The notes under the pieces are model-generated. The model worked only from the letters and a program-made list of their open reading frames with translations. It was not told the origin of the DNA and did no database searches. Below, one piece after another: positions 49,751 to 58,876 of a stretch of 64,000 nt of DNA. This stretch comes from CAIYRG01 sp964446945 (lineage in GTDB: Bacteria > Pseudomonadota > Alphaproteobacteria > Micropepsales > Micropepsaceae), in assembly GCA_964446945.1 (NCBI GenBank), contig CAYUQO010000009.1, positions 1 through 64,000 on the forward strand, read 5' to 3'. Every line of letters begins with the position of its first letter. Within the stretch, counting starts at the first letter, position 1. The translations under genes were made by a program, and so were the position numbers.

Positions 49751-52312
49751 GTGATCTATAAGCGCTGGCAAATTGCTGCAATCGTGATTGCCGTTCTGAT
49801 CGGCGTCTTCGCTGCGCTCCCCAACATCGCCGGTCCTGGCGTGCTGCGCTACCTGCCGTTCGGGCAGCAAATATATCTCGGTCTCGATCTCAAGGGTGGC
49901 ACCTACCTCCAGCTTCAGGTCGATCTCGCCGCGGCCGAAAAGGAGCGGGCGCAGACGACGCTCGAAAATGTCCGCAGCGCCCTGCGCAGCGCGCATATCC
50001 AATACGATGACCTGCGTGTGGTCGGCAGCTCGGTCAATATCCACATCCTCGATGCGAACCGTTTGGCCGACGCGCAGAAGGCCTTGCAGCCCATTATTGG
50101 AACCGGAGCGGCACCCGACTACACGGTTGCCCAAAGCAGCAATGGGGCCCTCGTACTTAATCCCAATCAGGCGGCGCTGCAGGGACGCAGCGATGATATT
50201 CTCACCCGGTCGATCGAGATCATTCGCCGCCGCGTCGATCAAACCGGCGTCAGTGAACCGACCATCGCCCGCCAGGGCTCGGACCGCATCGTCGTCGAGC
50301 TGCCCGGTGTCCAGGATCCGGACCGGCTGAAGCGCCTGCTCGGAACGACCGCCAAGATGACTTTCCGGCTGGTCGACACCAGTGCGCCGCCGGAGGATAT
50401 GCAGCCCGGCCGCGCCCCACCGGAAGACGAACTGCTTTTCGAAGTTGAAAAGAACGGGCAGCAGACGCCATTCCTCGTTCAGCGCCGCGTCGCGGTGGAC
50501 GGTGACCGCCTGACCCAGGCCAGCTCGGGATTTGATCCGCGCACCGGAGAGCCGGTGGTGAATTTCGCCTTCGACAGCCGCGGCGCGCGCGAATTCGGCG
50601 ATATCACAAAAGCCAATGTCGGCCGTCCTTTTGCCATCGTGCTCGACAACCGCGTGATCTCGGCCCCGGTCATTCGCGAACCGATCCTTGGCGGAAGCGG
50701 TCAGATCAGCGGCAATTTCACCGTCGAATCCGCAAACGAGCTCTCCATTCTGCTACGCGGCGGCGCGCTGCCCGCGCCCCTGAAGGTGATCGAAGAACGT
50801 ACAGTCGGACCCAACCTGGGCGCCGATGCGATCCGCGTTGGCATCTATGCCTGTGCGATCGGCGGCACGCTGGTCATCCTGTTCATGCTGTTCTTCTATC
50901 GGCTGTTCGGCGTGTTCGCCTCGATCGGCATGATCGCGAACCTCGTTCTGCTGATCGGCGCGCTGTCGCTCTTGCAGGCGAGCCTGACCTTGCCCGGCAT
51001 CGTCGGCATATTGCTGACCGTCGGTATGTCGGTGGATGCGAACGTATTGATCAATGAGCGCATCCGCGAGGAGGCGCGCAAGGGCAAGACTGCTCTCGCC
51101 GCTATCCAGACCGGCTTTTCGCGCGCGATGTCGACCATCATCGACGCCAACATGACCACGCTTCTGAAGATGGTCATTCTGTATGGGCTTGCAGGATCGG
51201 GCCCGGTGCGTGGCTTCGCGATCACGATCAGCATCGGCATCCTGACGTCGATGTTCACGTCGATCGTGCTGGTCCGTCTGCTGATCGCCTCCTGGTACCG
51301 CACGGCACGCCCGCGGACGCTGTCTCCCGATCAGCGCAACCTGTTCGGTCCGCGTCTGGTGAAGGACGATACTGCCATCGGCTTCATGAAGGGCCGCTTT
51401 GCGGGGCTCGCGACATCGGCCGTGCTCAGCATCGGTTCACTGGCCCTCTGCTACTATCCGGGCCTGAATTACGGGATCGATTTCCGCGGCGGCATTGCGA
51501 TCCAGGCGCATATGCCCCAGGCGGTGAACTTTGCCGCGTTGCGCACGCAGATGGCGAAGCTCAATCTCGGTCCGGTCGAACTGCAGCAATTCGGCACGCC
51601 ACAGGACGTCGCGATCCGGGTGGAGAAGCAGCCCGGCGGCGATGTCGCCGACCAGAACGCTGCCACCGCGATCCGCAGCACGTTGCAGACGGCATTTCCC
51701 GGCACATCCATCCAGAGCGTCGATGCTGTCGGGTCGACTGTGAGTTCGGAATTATTTCAGAATGGTCTGACCGCGCTCGGCGTGGCGATGCTGGCGATGC
51801 TGATTTACATCTGGTTCAGATTCGAATGGCAATTCGGCGTCGCCGCGACGGCAACCCTGCTGCTCGATATTACCAAGATGTGCGGTGTTTATGCCCTGAC
51901 GCAATTCCAGTTCAACACCACCAGTATTGTCGCGATCCTGACCATCATGGGCTACTCGATCAACGACAAGGTCGTCGTCTATGACCGGGTGCGCGAGAAT
52001 TTGCGGCTATACCGGCGCATGAGTCTGCGCGAATTGGTCGACCGCAGCATCAATGAAACATTGAGCCGAACGATCGCGACTTCGGGCACGGTGTTTCTGG
52101 CCATCCTGCCCCTGGCGATCATGAGCCAAGGCGACATCCGGGAATTCGCGACCACGCTGTTGATCGGCATTGTGATTGGGACTTCCTCGTCGATCTTCAT
52201 CTCGGCGCCGATCCTGCTGTTGCTGGGCGAAGGAAGAATCCGGCCGCCTCAGGTCACGCAAGCGGAGCCGGGCCGAACGCCTGCCCGCGAACGGGCTCAC
52301 GCCGGCAGATAA
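49751..52312 (+). CDS. secDF: Fused protein translocase subunit SecDF
   Basis: An 853-residue inner-membrane protein using proton-motive force to pull secreted proteins from SecYEG. The SecD half has DLKGGTYLQLQV near residue 48, a periplasmic P1 domain and TM helices (LLTVGMSVDANVLINERIRE). The SecF half begins near 540 (LNYGIDFRGGIAIQAH) and ends with ILTIMGYSINDKVVVYDRVR and TSSSIFISAPILLLLG. SecD and SecF are one chain, as in several alphaproteobacteria. The start is GTG 49751 with an AGGGG-type Shine-Dalgarno. Confidence 0.96.
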   Translation: MIYKRWQIAAIVIAVLIGVFAALPNIAGPGVLRYLPFGQQIYLGLDLKGGTYLQLQVDLAAAEKERAQTTLENVRSALRSAHIQYDDLRVVGSSVNIHILDANRLADAQKALQPIIGTGAAPDYTVAQSSNGALVLNPNQAALQGRSDDILTRSIEIIRRRVDQTGVSEPTIARQGSDRIVVELPGVQDPDRLKRLLGTTAKMTFRLVDTSAPPEDMQPGRAPPEDELLFEVEKNGQQTPFLVQRRVAVDGDRLTQASSGFDPRTGEPVVNFAFDSRGAREFGDITKANVGRPFAIVLDNRVISAPVIREPILGGSGQISGNFTVESANELSILLRGGALPAPLKVIEERTVGPNLGADAIRVGIYACAIGGTLVILFMLFFYRLFGVFASIGMIANLVLLIGALSLLQASLTLPGIVGILLTVGMSVDANVLINERIREEARKGKTALAAIQTGFSRAMSTIIDANMTTLLKMVILYGLAGSGPVRGFAITISIGILTSMFTSIVLVRLLIASWYRTARPRTLSPDQRNLFGPRLVKDDTAIGFMKGRFAGLATSAVLSIGSLALCYYPGLNYGIDFRGGIAIQAHMPQAVNFAALRTQMAKLNLGPVELQQFGTPQDVAIRVEKQPGGDVADQNAATAIRSTLQTAFPGTSIQSVDAVGSTVSSELFQNGLTALGVAMLAMLIYIWFRFEWQFGVAATATLLLDITKMCGVYALTQFQFNTTSIVAILTIMGYSINDKVVVYDRVRENLRLYRRMSLRELVDRSINETLSRTIATSGTVFLAILPLAIMSQGDIREFATTLLIGIVIGTSSSIFISAPILLLLGEGRIRPPQVTQAEPGRTPARERAHAGR

Positions 52313-52454
52313 AGCTGGTGACGATTTCTCTGTTCGTGTTTGCCGGGCAAACCTGCAAACACGAACAGAAGCCAACTTCAGGTTGCGAAGTTGTCACATT
52401 CCTGGGCGACGCGCCCATGATAGGGTCCGGCCCGCAGCTGCCACCCGATTTGAT

Positions 52455-53786
52455 GTGTTGCTCATCCGTTTTTTGCGCGCCGCGGCGCTGATCTTCGCGT
52501 GTTCCGTTGGCTCGGCGGCTCTCGCCCAGAGCACCACGGATTTGCCTCCCATCGCGGCGCCCACATCACGCGTGGATGTCGGCGCGATTCCGCTCGTCCG
52601 CAGCAAGTCCGAACAGGCTGGCGATTACATTTCCGGCCTGCTGCGCGGATTGCGCGCCGATCAAAGGGTGCAGGGAATTGGCGTAACCGTCGTTCAAATG
52701 GATCATCCGGCGCTCGACAGCGATGCCGGCCTGGTGAGCAACACGACGGGTTTTTCTGCCGCCGGAATGACCCGCCTGTTCCAGTCCGTGGCCATTCTCC
52801 AGCTCGTCGAAAACGGCCGGCTCAAATCCGGTCAGGATGTCGGTGAGCTGCTCGATGGACAACATTCAGGTCTTACTCTGGCTCAGCTCATTCCGCGCGG
52901 CGATGATGGTTTGATCCGCCGCGTAATTGAAAAAGCGTCGGGCAAGGCCGAGGCGGATTACCTTGCACAGCGCATTTTCCAGCCGCTCGGCATGACTGCG
53001 ACGCATGTTGAAAATGGCGCATTGCGCACGTCGCTTGGCGATGTTGCGCGGTTCGCGTCAGCACTGGTGAACCAGGGCAGACTCGATCAAGTGATGATCC
53101 TGGCCCCTGCGAGCGTTCAGGCCCTGGAGAAGAGTTCGCCGGATAATCCGGGATGGACATTCGGTTTGCCGGAACTTCAGCGGAATGGCTGGCGTGCATT
53201 GCAAATCGAAGGTGCAGCCGAAACATTTTCGGCCCGGCTGGTCGTCGTTCCCGATGCTGGACTTGCTTATGCGATTGTGGTTCGCGGCCCGGCCGGCACG
53301 CGCTTCTGGCGCGCCCTGGATGAAGGTGTGTTTGACGAGTTGTTGCCGCCGCAGGGCAGGGCAGCGCAGATTTCCACCACAGCGGCTCGTGCTCAAACGG
53401 CAGACGCAGTTGCTGGCACCTACGAGCCGGATCGCGAGCTTCGCTCACTCGTTTTCCTGAAATCGCAGGAAGGCGAGTTGCGGATACGTGCGGGATCCGG
53501 CGGATCGCTTGTGCTGGCGGGAGCTGAAAACATCACCCTTCTGCCGCAGCCTGGCGGCGGTTGGGCAGCCCGCGACGGCAGCCTTTCGGCGGCTGTCCGT
53601 GGCGACGAGCTGTTTCTCAGTTCTGGCGCTGCTTACCGGCCGGTCGCGTTCTACAAGCGGCCGGTCCTGTATGCGTTGCTTGCTCTGGCGGCCGCTCTCG
53701 GTGTGATCGGCGCGACATTGTTCGGTTCCATTCCCCTGCCGCTCGCGTGGTTCGATAGCCGTTCACGCGACGTTTCGGTAAACTGA
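52455..53786 (+). CDS. Degenerate serine beta-lactamase-like exported protein
   Basis: A ~443-residue protein with signal peptide MLLIRFLRAAALIFACSVGS...ALAQ (GTG 52455; the upstream frame overlaps secDF and is not coding) and a C-terminal membrane helix (VLYALLALAAALGVIGATLF). The fold is beta-lactamase/transpeptidase-like: FQSVAILQLVENGRL, VIEKASGKAEADYLAQRIFQ, PLGMTATHV. The active-site SxxK is replaced by GMTR near 103 and the YxN motif is not found, so hydrolysis is unlikely. Probably a binding or structural derivative. Confidence 0.72.
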   Translation: MLLIRFLRAAALIFACSVGSAALAQSTTDLPPIAAPTSRVDVGAIPLVRSKSEQAGDYISGLLRGLRADQRVQGIGVTVVQMDHPALDSDAGLVSNTTGFSAAGMTRLFQSVAILQLVENGRLKSGQDVGELLDGQHSGLTLAQLIPRGDDGLIRRVIEKASGKAEADYLAQRIFQPLGMTATHVENGALRTSLGDVARFASALVNQGRLDQVMILAPASVQALEKSSPDNPGWTFGLPELQRNGWRALQIEGAAETFSARLVVVPDAGLAYAIVVRGPAGTRFWRALDEGVFDELLPPQGRAAQISTTAARAQTADAVAGTYEPDRELRSLVFLKSQEGELRIRAGSGGSLVLAGAENITLLPQPGGGWAARDGSLSAAVRGDELFLSSGAAYRPVAFYKRPVLYALLALAAALGVIGATLFGSIPLPLAWFDSRSRDVSVN

Positions 53787-53789
53787 AGC

Positions 53790-53895
53790 GGCTTGACTAG
53801 AGGCTGCTAATAACGCTCCCCTCACCCAGTGCCGCCAGTGCGCGCTACTTCGTAAGCGCGGGCGGCACGTCCCTCTCCCTCAAGGGGAGAGGCAA
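53790..53895. repeat. Short palindromic intergenic repeats before clpP
   Basis: GCTTGACTAG (shared with the promoter-like boxes at 9380 and 39972) is followed by CCCCTCACCC, GTGCCGCC...GGCGGCAC and CCCTCTCCCTCAAGGGGAGAGG palindromes. The last one supplies a purine-rich stretch just upstream of the first clpP ATG. Confidence 0.55.
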
Positions 53896-53897
53896 CG

Positions 53898-54545
53898 ATG
53901 ACTCTTCAGGAACACAACATGACGTTGAATCCGACCATTCGCCTCGATGATGACGACCCCGAAAAAGAGAAAAAAGAAAACGAGGGGATGCGCCCGGACC
54001 AGCCGATGGCCCCGGTCCAGATGGCGCTGTTCAAATCGCGGACCGTTCTGATCTTCGGCGAAATCGATATGAAGGTGGCCGAACGCGTGTGTGGCCAGCT
54101 TCTCGCCTATGCGGCGGATGGCAATGGCGATATCCGTGTGATCATCAATTCACCAGGTGGGCATGTCGAATCGGGCGATACGATTCACGACATGATCCGG
54201 TTCTGTGGACCGCGCGTGAAGATGATCGGCACCGGCTGGGTCGCCAGCGCCGGCGCGCACATTTTTCTTGGCGCCGAAAAGCAGAACCGCTTCTGCTTGC
54301 CGAACACGCGATTTCTGCTGCATCAGCCGCTGGGTGGCGTTGCCGGACAGGCGTCGGATATCACGATCGAGGCGGAAGAGATCATCAAGATGCGCGAACG
54401 TATCAACCGCATCATTGCCCGCGAAACCGGTCAGCCCTACGAGAAAATCGTCGCCGATACCGACCGCAATTTCTGGATCGCCGCCGAAGCGGCTGTGGCC
54501 TATGGACTGGTTGCGCGCGTCGTCAGCCGCACTGACGAAGTCTGA
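53898..54545 (+). CDS. ATP-dependent Clp protease proteolytic subunit (ClpP family)
   Basis: A 215-residue serine peptidase of the ClpP fold. Catalytic residues are present: Ser in GTGWVASAGAHIFLGA (~117), His in RFLLHQPLGG (~142), Asp in VADTDRNFWIAAEAAVAYGL (~187). The N-terminal ~30 residues are acidic (DDDDPEKEKKENEG) and atypical; the SPGGHVESGDTIHDM strand and ASAGAH wording set it apart from canonical ClpP1 (ASMGA), so it may be a second paralogue. ATG 53919 with AGGA 8 nt upstream is an alternative start. Confidence 0.85.
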   Translation: MTLQEHNMTLNPTIRLDDDDPEKEKKENEGMRPDQPMAPVQMALFKSRTVLIFGEIDMKVAERVCGQLLAYAADGNGDIRVIINSPGGHVESGDTIHDMIRFCGPRVKMIGTGWVASAGAHIFLGAEKQNRFCLPNTRFLLHQPLGGVAGQASDITIEAEEIIKMRERINRIIARETGQPYEKIVADTDRNFWIAAEAAVAYGLVARVVSRTDEV

Positions 54546-54650
54546 GGACGAGAAGCGAGGAACGAGAAGCGAGGAGTGAGAGCGCCGCCTGAGCCGCGGC
54601 GCAATCCGTGCTCTCGTTTCTCGCTTCTCGTTCCTCGCTCCTTTATCCCT
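54544..54650. repeat. Heptamer repeat forming a long inverted repeat
   Basis: GACGAGAAGCGAGGAACGAG and variants run rightwards from 54546. After GCCGCC...CGCGGCGC near 54584-54603 the complement (CTCGTTTCTCGCTTCTCGTT) returns to 54650. The whole would fold into a hairpin with a stem of ~35-40 bp with mismatches. It lies between convergent genes. Confidence 0.75.
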
Positions 54651-55062
54651 TCTCTAGCGCCTCAAGCGCTGCGTCGATCGGCAGAAGAATGCAAATGTGC
54701 CGGTTGCGATAGATGGCAGCGGGTTTCAGAACCTCATAGTCCTGGAATGGCGCGGTAACGCCGCCGTCGCCGGTCAACATGCCGGCAACCTCGTTCCGCA
54801 GCGCGCGAAGGCGGATCTGGTCCATGCCGGGTGCATGTGCGGCCAAAATTGACGCCGATGCCTGGGTCAGGACACAGGCGTGGGTTTCATGGCCAAGGGC
54901 GGTGATATGGCCGGCCGCATCGCTGCGAAGCGTGACCGATATTCGATCGCCGCAGGCGGGATTGTAGCTTGTTGCCTGGGAGTCGAATTCAGCCAGGTGG
55001 CCTGCGCCGATGGCATCGGCAGCCAGCCGCAACAGCGGTTTGCCGTACAGCGGATCGCTCAT
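54643..55062 (-). CDS. NifU/IscU-like iron-sulfur scaffold protein
   Basis: A 139-residue protein starting MSDPLYGKPLLRLAADAIGA. The three cluster-binding Cys positions of IscU/NifU-N appear as NPACGDRISV, HACVLTQASASIL and RHICILL. The Q-A-S-A-S replaces the usual A-I-A-S-S. ATG 55062 overlaps the upstream stop by 4 nt. In alphaproteobacteria such stand-alone scaffolds are known; the coupling to a molybdenum-cofactor gene is notable. Confidence 0.8.
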   Translation of the reverse strand: MSDPLYGKPLLRLAADAIGAGHLAEFDSQATSYNPACGDRISVTLRSDAAGHITALGHETHACVLTQASASILAAHAPGMDQIRLRALRNEVAGMLTGDGGVTAPFQDYEVLKPAAIYRNRHICILLPIDAALEALEKG

Positions 55063-56657
55063 CCCGCGCGCAGGCGCGCCAGCGCTTCGGGCGTATCCAC
55101 GTCGCGCAGCACTCCCGCGTTCGCTTCGATTTCGCAAAGCTGCTCTTCATTTGCGGCAAGCAGACTCTTCGCGCCGGTATCTCCGGTAATGGCGGCCATT
55201 TCGTCAAAAAATGCACGCGACCACAGCACGGGGTTGCCACGTTTCCCCTCATGTACCGCGACGCAGATTGAACGTCCGTCGGGCGGCGAGAATGCCGCGA
55301 TCATCCGGTTCAGCAGGTTTGCGCTCACTTCCGGCATGTCGCCGAGCATGAGCAGCGCGCCATCCGCCGAATCCGGAAGCGCCGACAATCCGCACTTCAG
55401 GGATGTGCTCAGACCGTCGCGGTAGGTTGGATTGCGGACGATAACGACGTCCAGTCCACGCAACACGGCTTCCGTGTTCGTCGCATCGTGTCCGGTGACC
55501 ACAATGACCGGCTTCGCTTCGCTGGCAAGCGCGGCCTCCACCGCCCAGCGCAACAGCGCCTTGCCGCGCCATTCCTGCAGCAATTTGTTGGCTCCCATCC
55601 GCGACGACATTCCCGCTGCGAGCACGATCGCAGCGATGCGGGGCGCGCGCAGAACCGGCGGTGTTTCGTCGCGCGGCTGGGGACGGCTGGGAATCTCCTG
55701 CAACAACCCACCCACGCCCATGCGCGTGATTTCATCTGGGCCAACCGGCAAGCCGGCAAAAATGCGCTGCAACACAAAATCGAAGCCATTGGTCTTGGGC
55801 GATCTGGCGCAACTCGGTAGTCCGATGGCCGGAACGCCTCTCAAGCGTGCCAGCAGCAGCAGATTGCCGGGATCCACCGGCATTCCAAAATGCTCGATCT
55901 CACCTCCGCTGGCGACAATCGCTGCGGGGATGATGTCGCGCCTGTCGGAGATGGCGGACGCGCCAAATACAAAGAATAGATCGGGTTGCTGCAGCGCGGC
56001 TTCGCGCAACGCCTGGGTCAGGGGTTCGGTGCGATGCGCAACCCGGCGCTCAAACATGATGCCACCGCCGAGCGGCGTCAGCCGTGCCTCCAGTGCGGTC
56101 CGGTTCTTGTCCAGCAGCGCCGGCTTCTGGCCGGGCAGAAATGTCGAGATCAGGGCACATTGCAGCGGCCGGTAGGATGCGACGCGAATGGCGCCCGCTG
56201 CGAGCGCCGCCGCTTTTGCCACGGCATTCCCTGGGGCGGCGTAGGGGATGATCTTGACCGTCGCCATCATTTCGCCGGGGCGAACCGGGGCGAACGGCGC
56301 CAGAGTCGCGAGCGTGATCGATTCATCAATCCCATTGATCTGATCGATGACCGCCGTATCGAAGTTCATCACGCCGGACACAGTGGCGTAGAGATTGCTC
56401 CGGCCGGTGAATGCCGCTCCGACACGCGCACCATCAGCGGCCAATGCGCCCGCGATCCGCGCTGCGGCTTCGTCTTCGGGGATATCATCCGGCTCGAGCC
56501 GCGCGACCGTTATGCTGGAGATGCCCGCGCCGCGGATTTCCTCAATATCGGCCGGCGCAAGCACGCGGCCTTTTTTCAGCAACCTGCCACCGGCGCGAAG
56601 GCTGTGCACCAGGACACAGCCTTCGGCGTCGGCGGGAGAAACAGTGGCAAAAAGCAT
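55059..56657 (-). CDS. MoeA-like/MobA-like fusion: molybdopterin-binding protein with NTP transferase domain
   Basis: A 532-residue fusion. Residues ~1-335 form a molybdopterin-binding MoeA/MoaB-like part (AEGCVLVHSLRAGG, GRVLAPADIEEIRGAGISSI, FVFGASAISDRRDIIPAAIV). Residues ~340-530 form a nucleotidyltransferase (IAAIVLAAGMSSRMGANKLL, LLMLGDMPEVSANLLNRMI, GKRGNPVLWSRAFF), as in MocA, which adds CMP to the cofactor for xanthine-oxidase/CO-dehydrogenase-family enzymes. The coxM/coxS/coxG/xdhC cluster nearby fits. Coupled to the NifU-like gene. Confidence 0.85.
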   Translation of the reverse strand: MLFATVSPADAEGCVLVHSLRAGGRLLKKGRVLAPADIEEIRGAGISSITVARLEPDDIPEDEAAARIAGALAADGARVGAAFTGRSNLYATVSGVMNFDTAVIDQINGIDESITLATLAPFAPVRPGEMMATVKIIPYAAPGNAVAKAAALAAGAIRVASYRPLQCALISTFLPGQKPALLDKNRTALEARLTPLGGGIMFERRVAHRTEPLTQALREAALQQPDLFFVFGASAISDRRDIIPAAIVASGGEIEHFGMPVDPGNLLLLARLRGVPAIGLPSCARSPKTNGFDFVLQRIFAGLPVGPDEITRMGVGGLLQEIPSRPQPRDETPPVLRAPRIAAIVLAAGMSSRMGANKLLQEWRGKALLRWAVEAALASEAKPVIVVTGHDATNTEAVLRGLDVVIVRNPTYRDGLSTSLKCGLSALPDSADGALLMLGDMPEVSANLLNRMIAAFSPPDGRSICVAVHEGKRGNPVLWSRAFFDEMAAITGDTGAKSLLAANEEQLCEIEANAGVLRDVDTPEALARLRAG

Positions 56658-56660
56658 GTC

Positions 56661-58061
56661 TTATTTCGCGAACGCTTCCACGGGCGCAGCCGGCGTCTCG
56701 TTCCTCAAACGCGACTGCTTTTCGCGCGGCAGGCGCAGCGAAGCACGCAAGCCGATGATCTGGCCCTCTGCTATGCGGTTCGTCAGTACCACATCGCCGC
56801 CATGTTCGCGGGCAATGGCGCGAGCGAGCGTCAGGCCCAGTCCGGAACCGCCCGTTGCATTGTTGCGCGACTCCTCCAGCCGGACAAACGGCTCGAAAAC
56901 CTCCTCCAGCCGGTTGGCCGGAATGCCGGGACCGTCATCGTCCACATTGAACACGAAGGAATTACCCTCGCGCGCGAGCGACACGCGCGCGCAGCCACCG
57001 TAGCGGACGGCATTTTCAATCAAATTGCGTGTCGCGCGGCGGATTTCATTGGGCCGGCAATTCAGCGGCGCTGAACCTTCGATGTTCACCGTCACCGGCT
57101 GATTCAGTTCGATCAGATCGTCGCAAACGCTTTCAATCAATGCCGCAAGATCGACGCGGCGCTTTTCTTCGCCCGGACCCGACCGCGCCGCCGACAACAC
57201 CGCCTCTGTCATCGACTGCAATTCGTCGAGATTGCGGGTCAACCGGTCGCGAACTTCTTCGTCGCCCACGAATTCCGCGGTGATGCGCATCGCGGCCAGA
57301 GGTGTGCGCAGATCATGTCCGACCGCTGAAAGCAGTTGACGATGGCTTTCCAGCGTCCGCGTGACCCGATCGCTCATCTCATTGAACGCTTTTGCGGCGT
57401 GCCGGATGTCTTCCGGTCCGGTGTCGGGCAGACGCGGTGCGATCCGTCCGCGCGCGACTTCATCGGCGGCATAGGCAAGCGCCGACAGCGGACGTGATAC
57501 GCGCCCCGCGAGCCATGCCGCAGCAGCGCCGGTCAGGATGGTACCAAACAGGGCCGCGATCAAAATGGCCGGCGCGGGCGAGGGAGGAGGCGGACGCGTG
57601 AACTGGGCGGTCAGCCAGCCTTCGCCGTTCGGGAGCGGCTGGGTGATTTCGACCGAAGGACTGTCGTTGTTCAGCGGATTGTTGAGCTGCCGCGGCATGT
57701 CCACCACGCGCACCAGTGCCGGCGCTAGATGGGCAGTGCGCTCGCCGGCATCCAGATCGGCGGCAAGCTGGCGCTCTTCATCGGTCATGGGAACATTGCC
57801 AAACGGTGGCGCGGGCAGGATCGAGTAATGAAACAGGTTGCCGCTCAACGCCTCGACGGCCGATGCCCGCTCTCCATTGGGAATGCTCATCACATAGCGG
57901 AACACCGCAGCGATCCGGTCCACGGCGGCGGTGATGCGCGCGGTCTGCAACTCGCCTTCGCGGGCGACTTCCAGGATCACGGCCACCGACAGATTTGACA
58001 GGATCACCGCGGCAGCGACGACCGCGACGAATTGCGAACGCAATGTCTGGAAGGCGCGCAT
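56661..58061 (-). CDS. Sensor histidine kinase
   Basis: A 466-residue inner-membrane kinase. TM1 FVAVVAAAVILSNLSVAVIL, periplasmic sensor to ~170, TM2 AILIAALFGTILTGAAAAWL, HAMP, H-box SAVGHDLRTPLAAMRI, N-box RNLIENAVRYG, G1 VDDDGPGIP, G2 GSGLGLTLARAIAREHGG. The layout is that of EnvZ-type kinases. ATG 58061 shares a base with the regulator stop (TGATG overlap). The stimulus is not evident. Confidence 0.92.
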   Translation of the reverse strand: MRAFQTLRSQFVAVVAAAVILSNLSVAVILEVAREGELQTARITAAVDRIAAVFRYVMSIPNGERASAVEALSGNLFHYSILPAPPFGNVPMTDEERQLAADLDAGERTAHLAPALVRVVDMPRQLNNPLNNDSPSVEITQPLPNGEGWLTAQFTRPPPPSPAPAILIAALFGTILTGAAAAWLAGRVSRPLSALAYAADEVARGRIAPRLPDTGPEDIRHAAKAFNEMSDRVTRTLESHRQLLSAVGHDLRTPLAAMRITAEFVGDEEVRDRLTRNLDELQSMTEAVLSAARSGPGEEKRRVDLAALIESVCDDLIELNQPVTVNIEGSAPLNCRPNEIRRATRNLIENAVRYGGCARVSLAREGNSFVFNVDDDGPGIPANRLEEVFEPFVRLEESRNNATGGSGLGLTLARAIAREHGGDVVLTNRIAEGQIIGLRASLRLPREKQSRLRNETPAAPVEAFAK

Positions 58062-58819
58062 CACAGGATCTCCACGTCGGACGTGAACATATAGCCTCCG
58101 CCCCAAACCGTTTTGATATAGCGGGGATTCTTGGGATCGGCTTCGATTTTGCGGCGCAACCGGCTGACCTGATTGTCGATCGAGCGGTCGAATACTTCAG
58201 CGTCGCGGCCCTTGGTAAGGTCGAGAAGCTGCTCGCGCGAGAGCGCCACTTTCGGACGTTCGAGAAACGCCATCAGCAGCTTGTATTCTCCGCTCGACAG
58301 CGGCATCGCCAAGCCTTCGGGGCCGACAATCTCGCGTTGCGCCGCATTGAAGGTCCATTCGCCGAACCGATAGCGTTCCGCCGTCGGCCCACGCAGCCGC
58401 GGCGGCAAAGTATTGGTCCGCCGCAACACCGCGCCTACGCGGGCCAGCAGCTCACGCGGATTGAACGGTTTCGAAACATAGTCGTCGGCGCCAACTTCCA
58501 GGCCGACGATCCGGTCCAACTCGTCGCCGCGCGCGGTCAGCATGATCACCGGGATACCGGAATTTTCCCGGATGGAACGGCACAGCGAAAGGCCGTCTTC
58601 GCCCGGCATCATGATGTCAAGGATGACAAGATCGATCGCGGAGGTCCGCATCAACCGCCGGGCCGCCTGCGCACCATCCGCCGCTGACGCCCGGTAACCG
58701 CTTTCACGCAGATAGCGCACCAGCGGTTCGCGAATATCCCGCGCATCGTCGACAACGAGGATGTGCGGCTGTACGCCGCCTTCGGACAATGGCTTTACCC
58801 CTTGGTTGACAGTGAGCAT
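58061..58819 (-). CDS. OmpR-family response regulator
   Basis: A 252-residue regulator: receiver (ILVVDDARDIREPLVRYL, phosphoacceptor Asp in VILDIMMPGEDG, Lys in DDYVSKPFNPREL) and winged-helix output (SSGEYKLLMAFLERPKVALS, RDAEVFDRSIDNQVSRLRRK, IKTVWGGGYMF). GGAGG 6 nt before the ATG 58819 is strong. The kinase follows with TGATG overlap. Target genes are unknown; the long 58820-59033 gap upstream should hold its promoter. Confidence 0.93.
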   Translation of the reverse strand: MLTVNQGVKPLSEGGVQPHILVVDDARDIREPLVRYLRESGYRASAADGAQAARRLMRTSAIDLVILDIMMPGEDGLSLCRSIRENSGIPVIMLTARGDELDRIVGLEVGADDYVSKPFNPRELLARVGAVLRRTNTLPPRLRGPTAERYRFGEWTFNAAQREIVGPEGLAMPLSSGEYKLLMAFLERPKVALSREQLLDLTKGRDAEVFDRSIDNQVSRLRRKIEADPKNPRYIKTVWGGGYMFTSDVEIL

Positions 58820-58876
58820 TTATCGCCTCCGACCCGTGATTGGCCGCAAGCCCGCATCTGTCACAAAATATGTCAT

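Noticed and set aside
53790..53820. Third copy of the TTGACT promoter box
   Set aside because: Only GCTTGACTAG matches; no -10 at the right distance, so it was kept only as a partial repeat.
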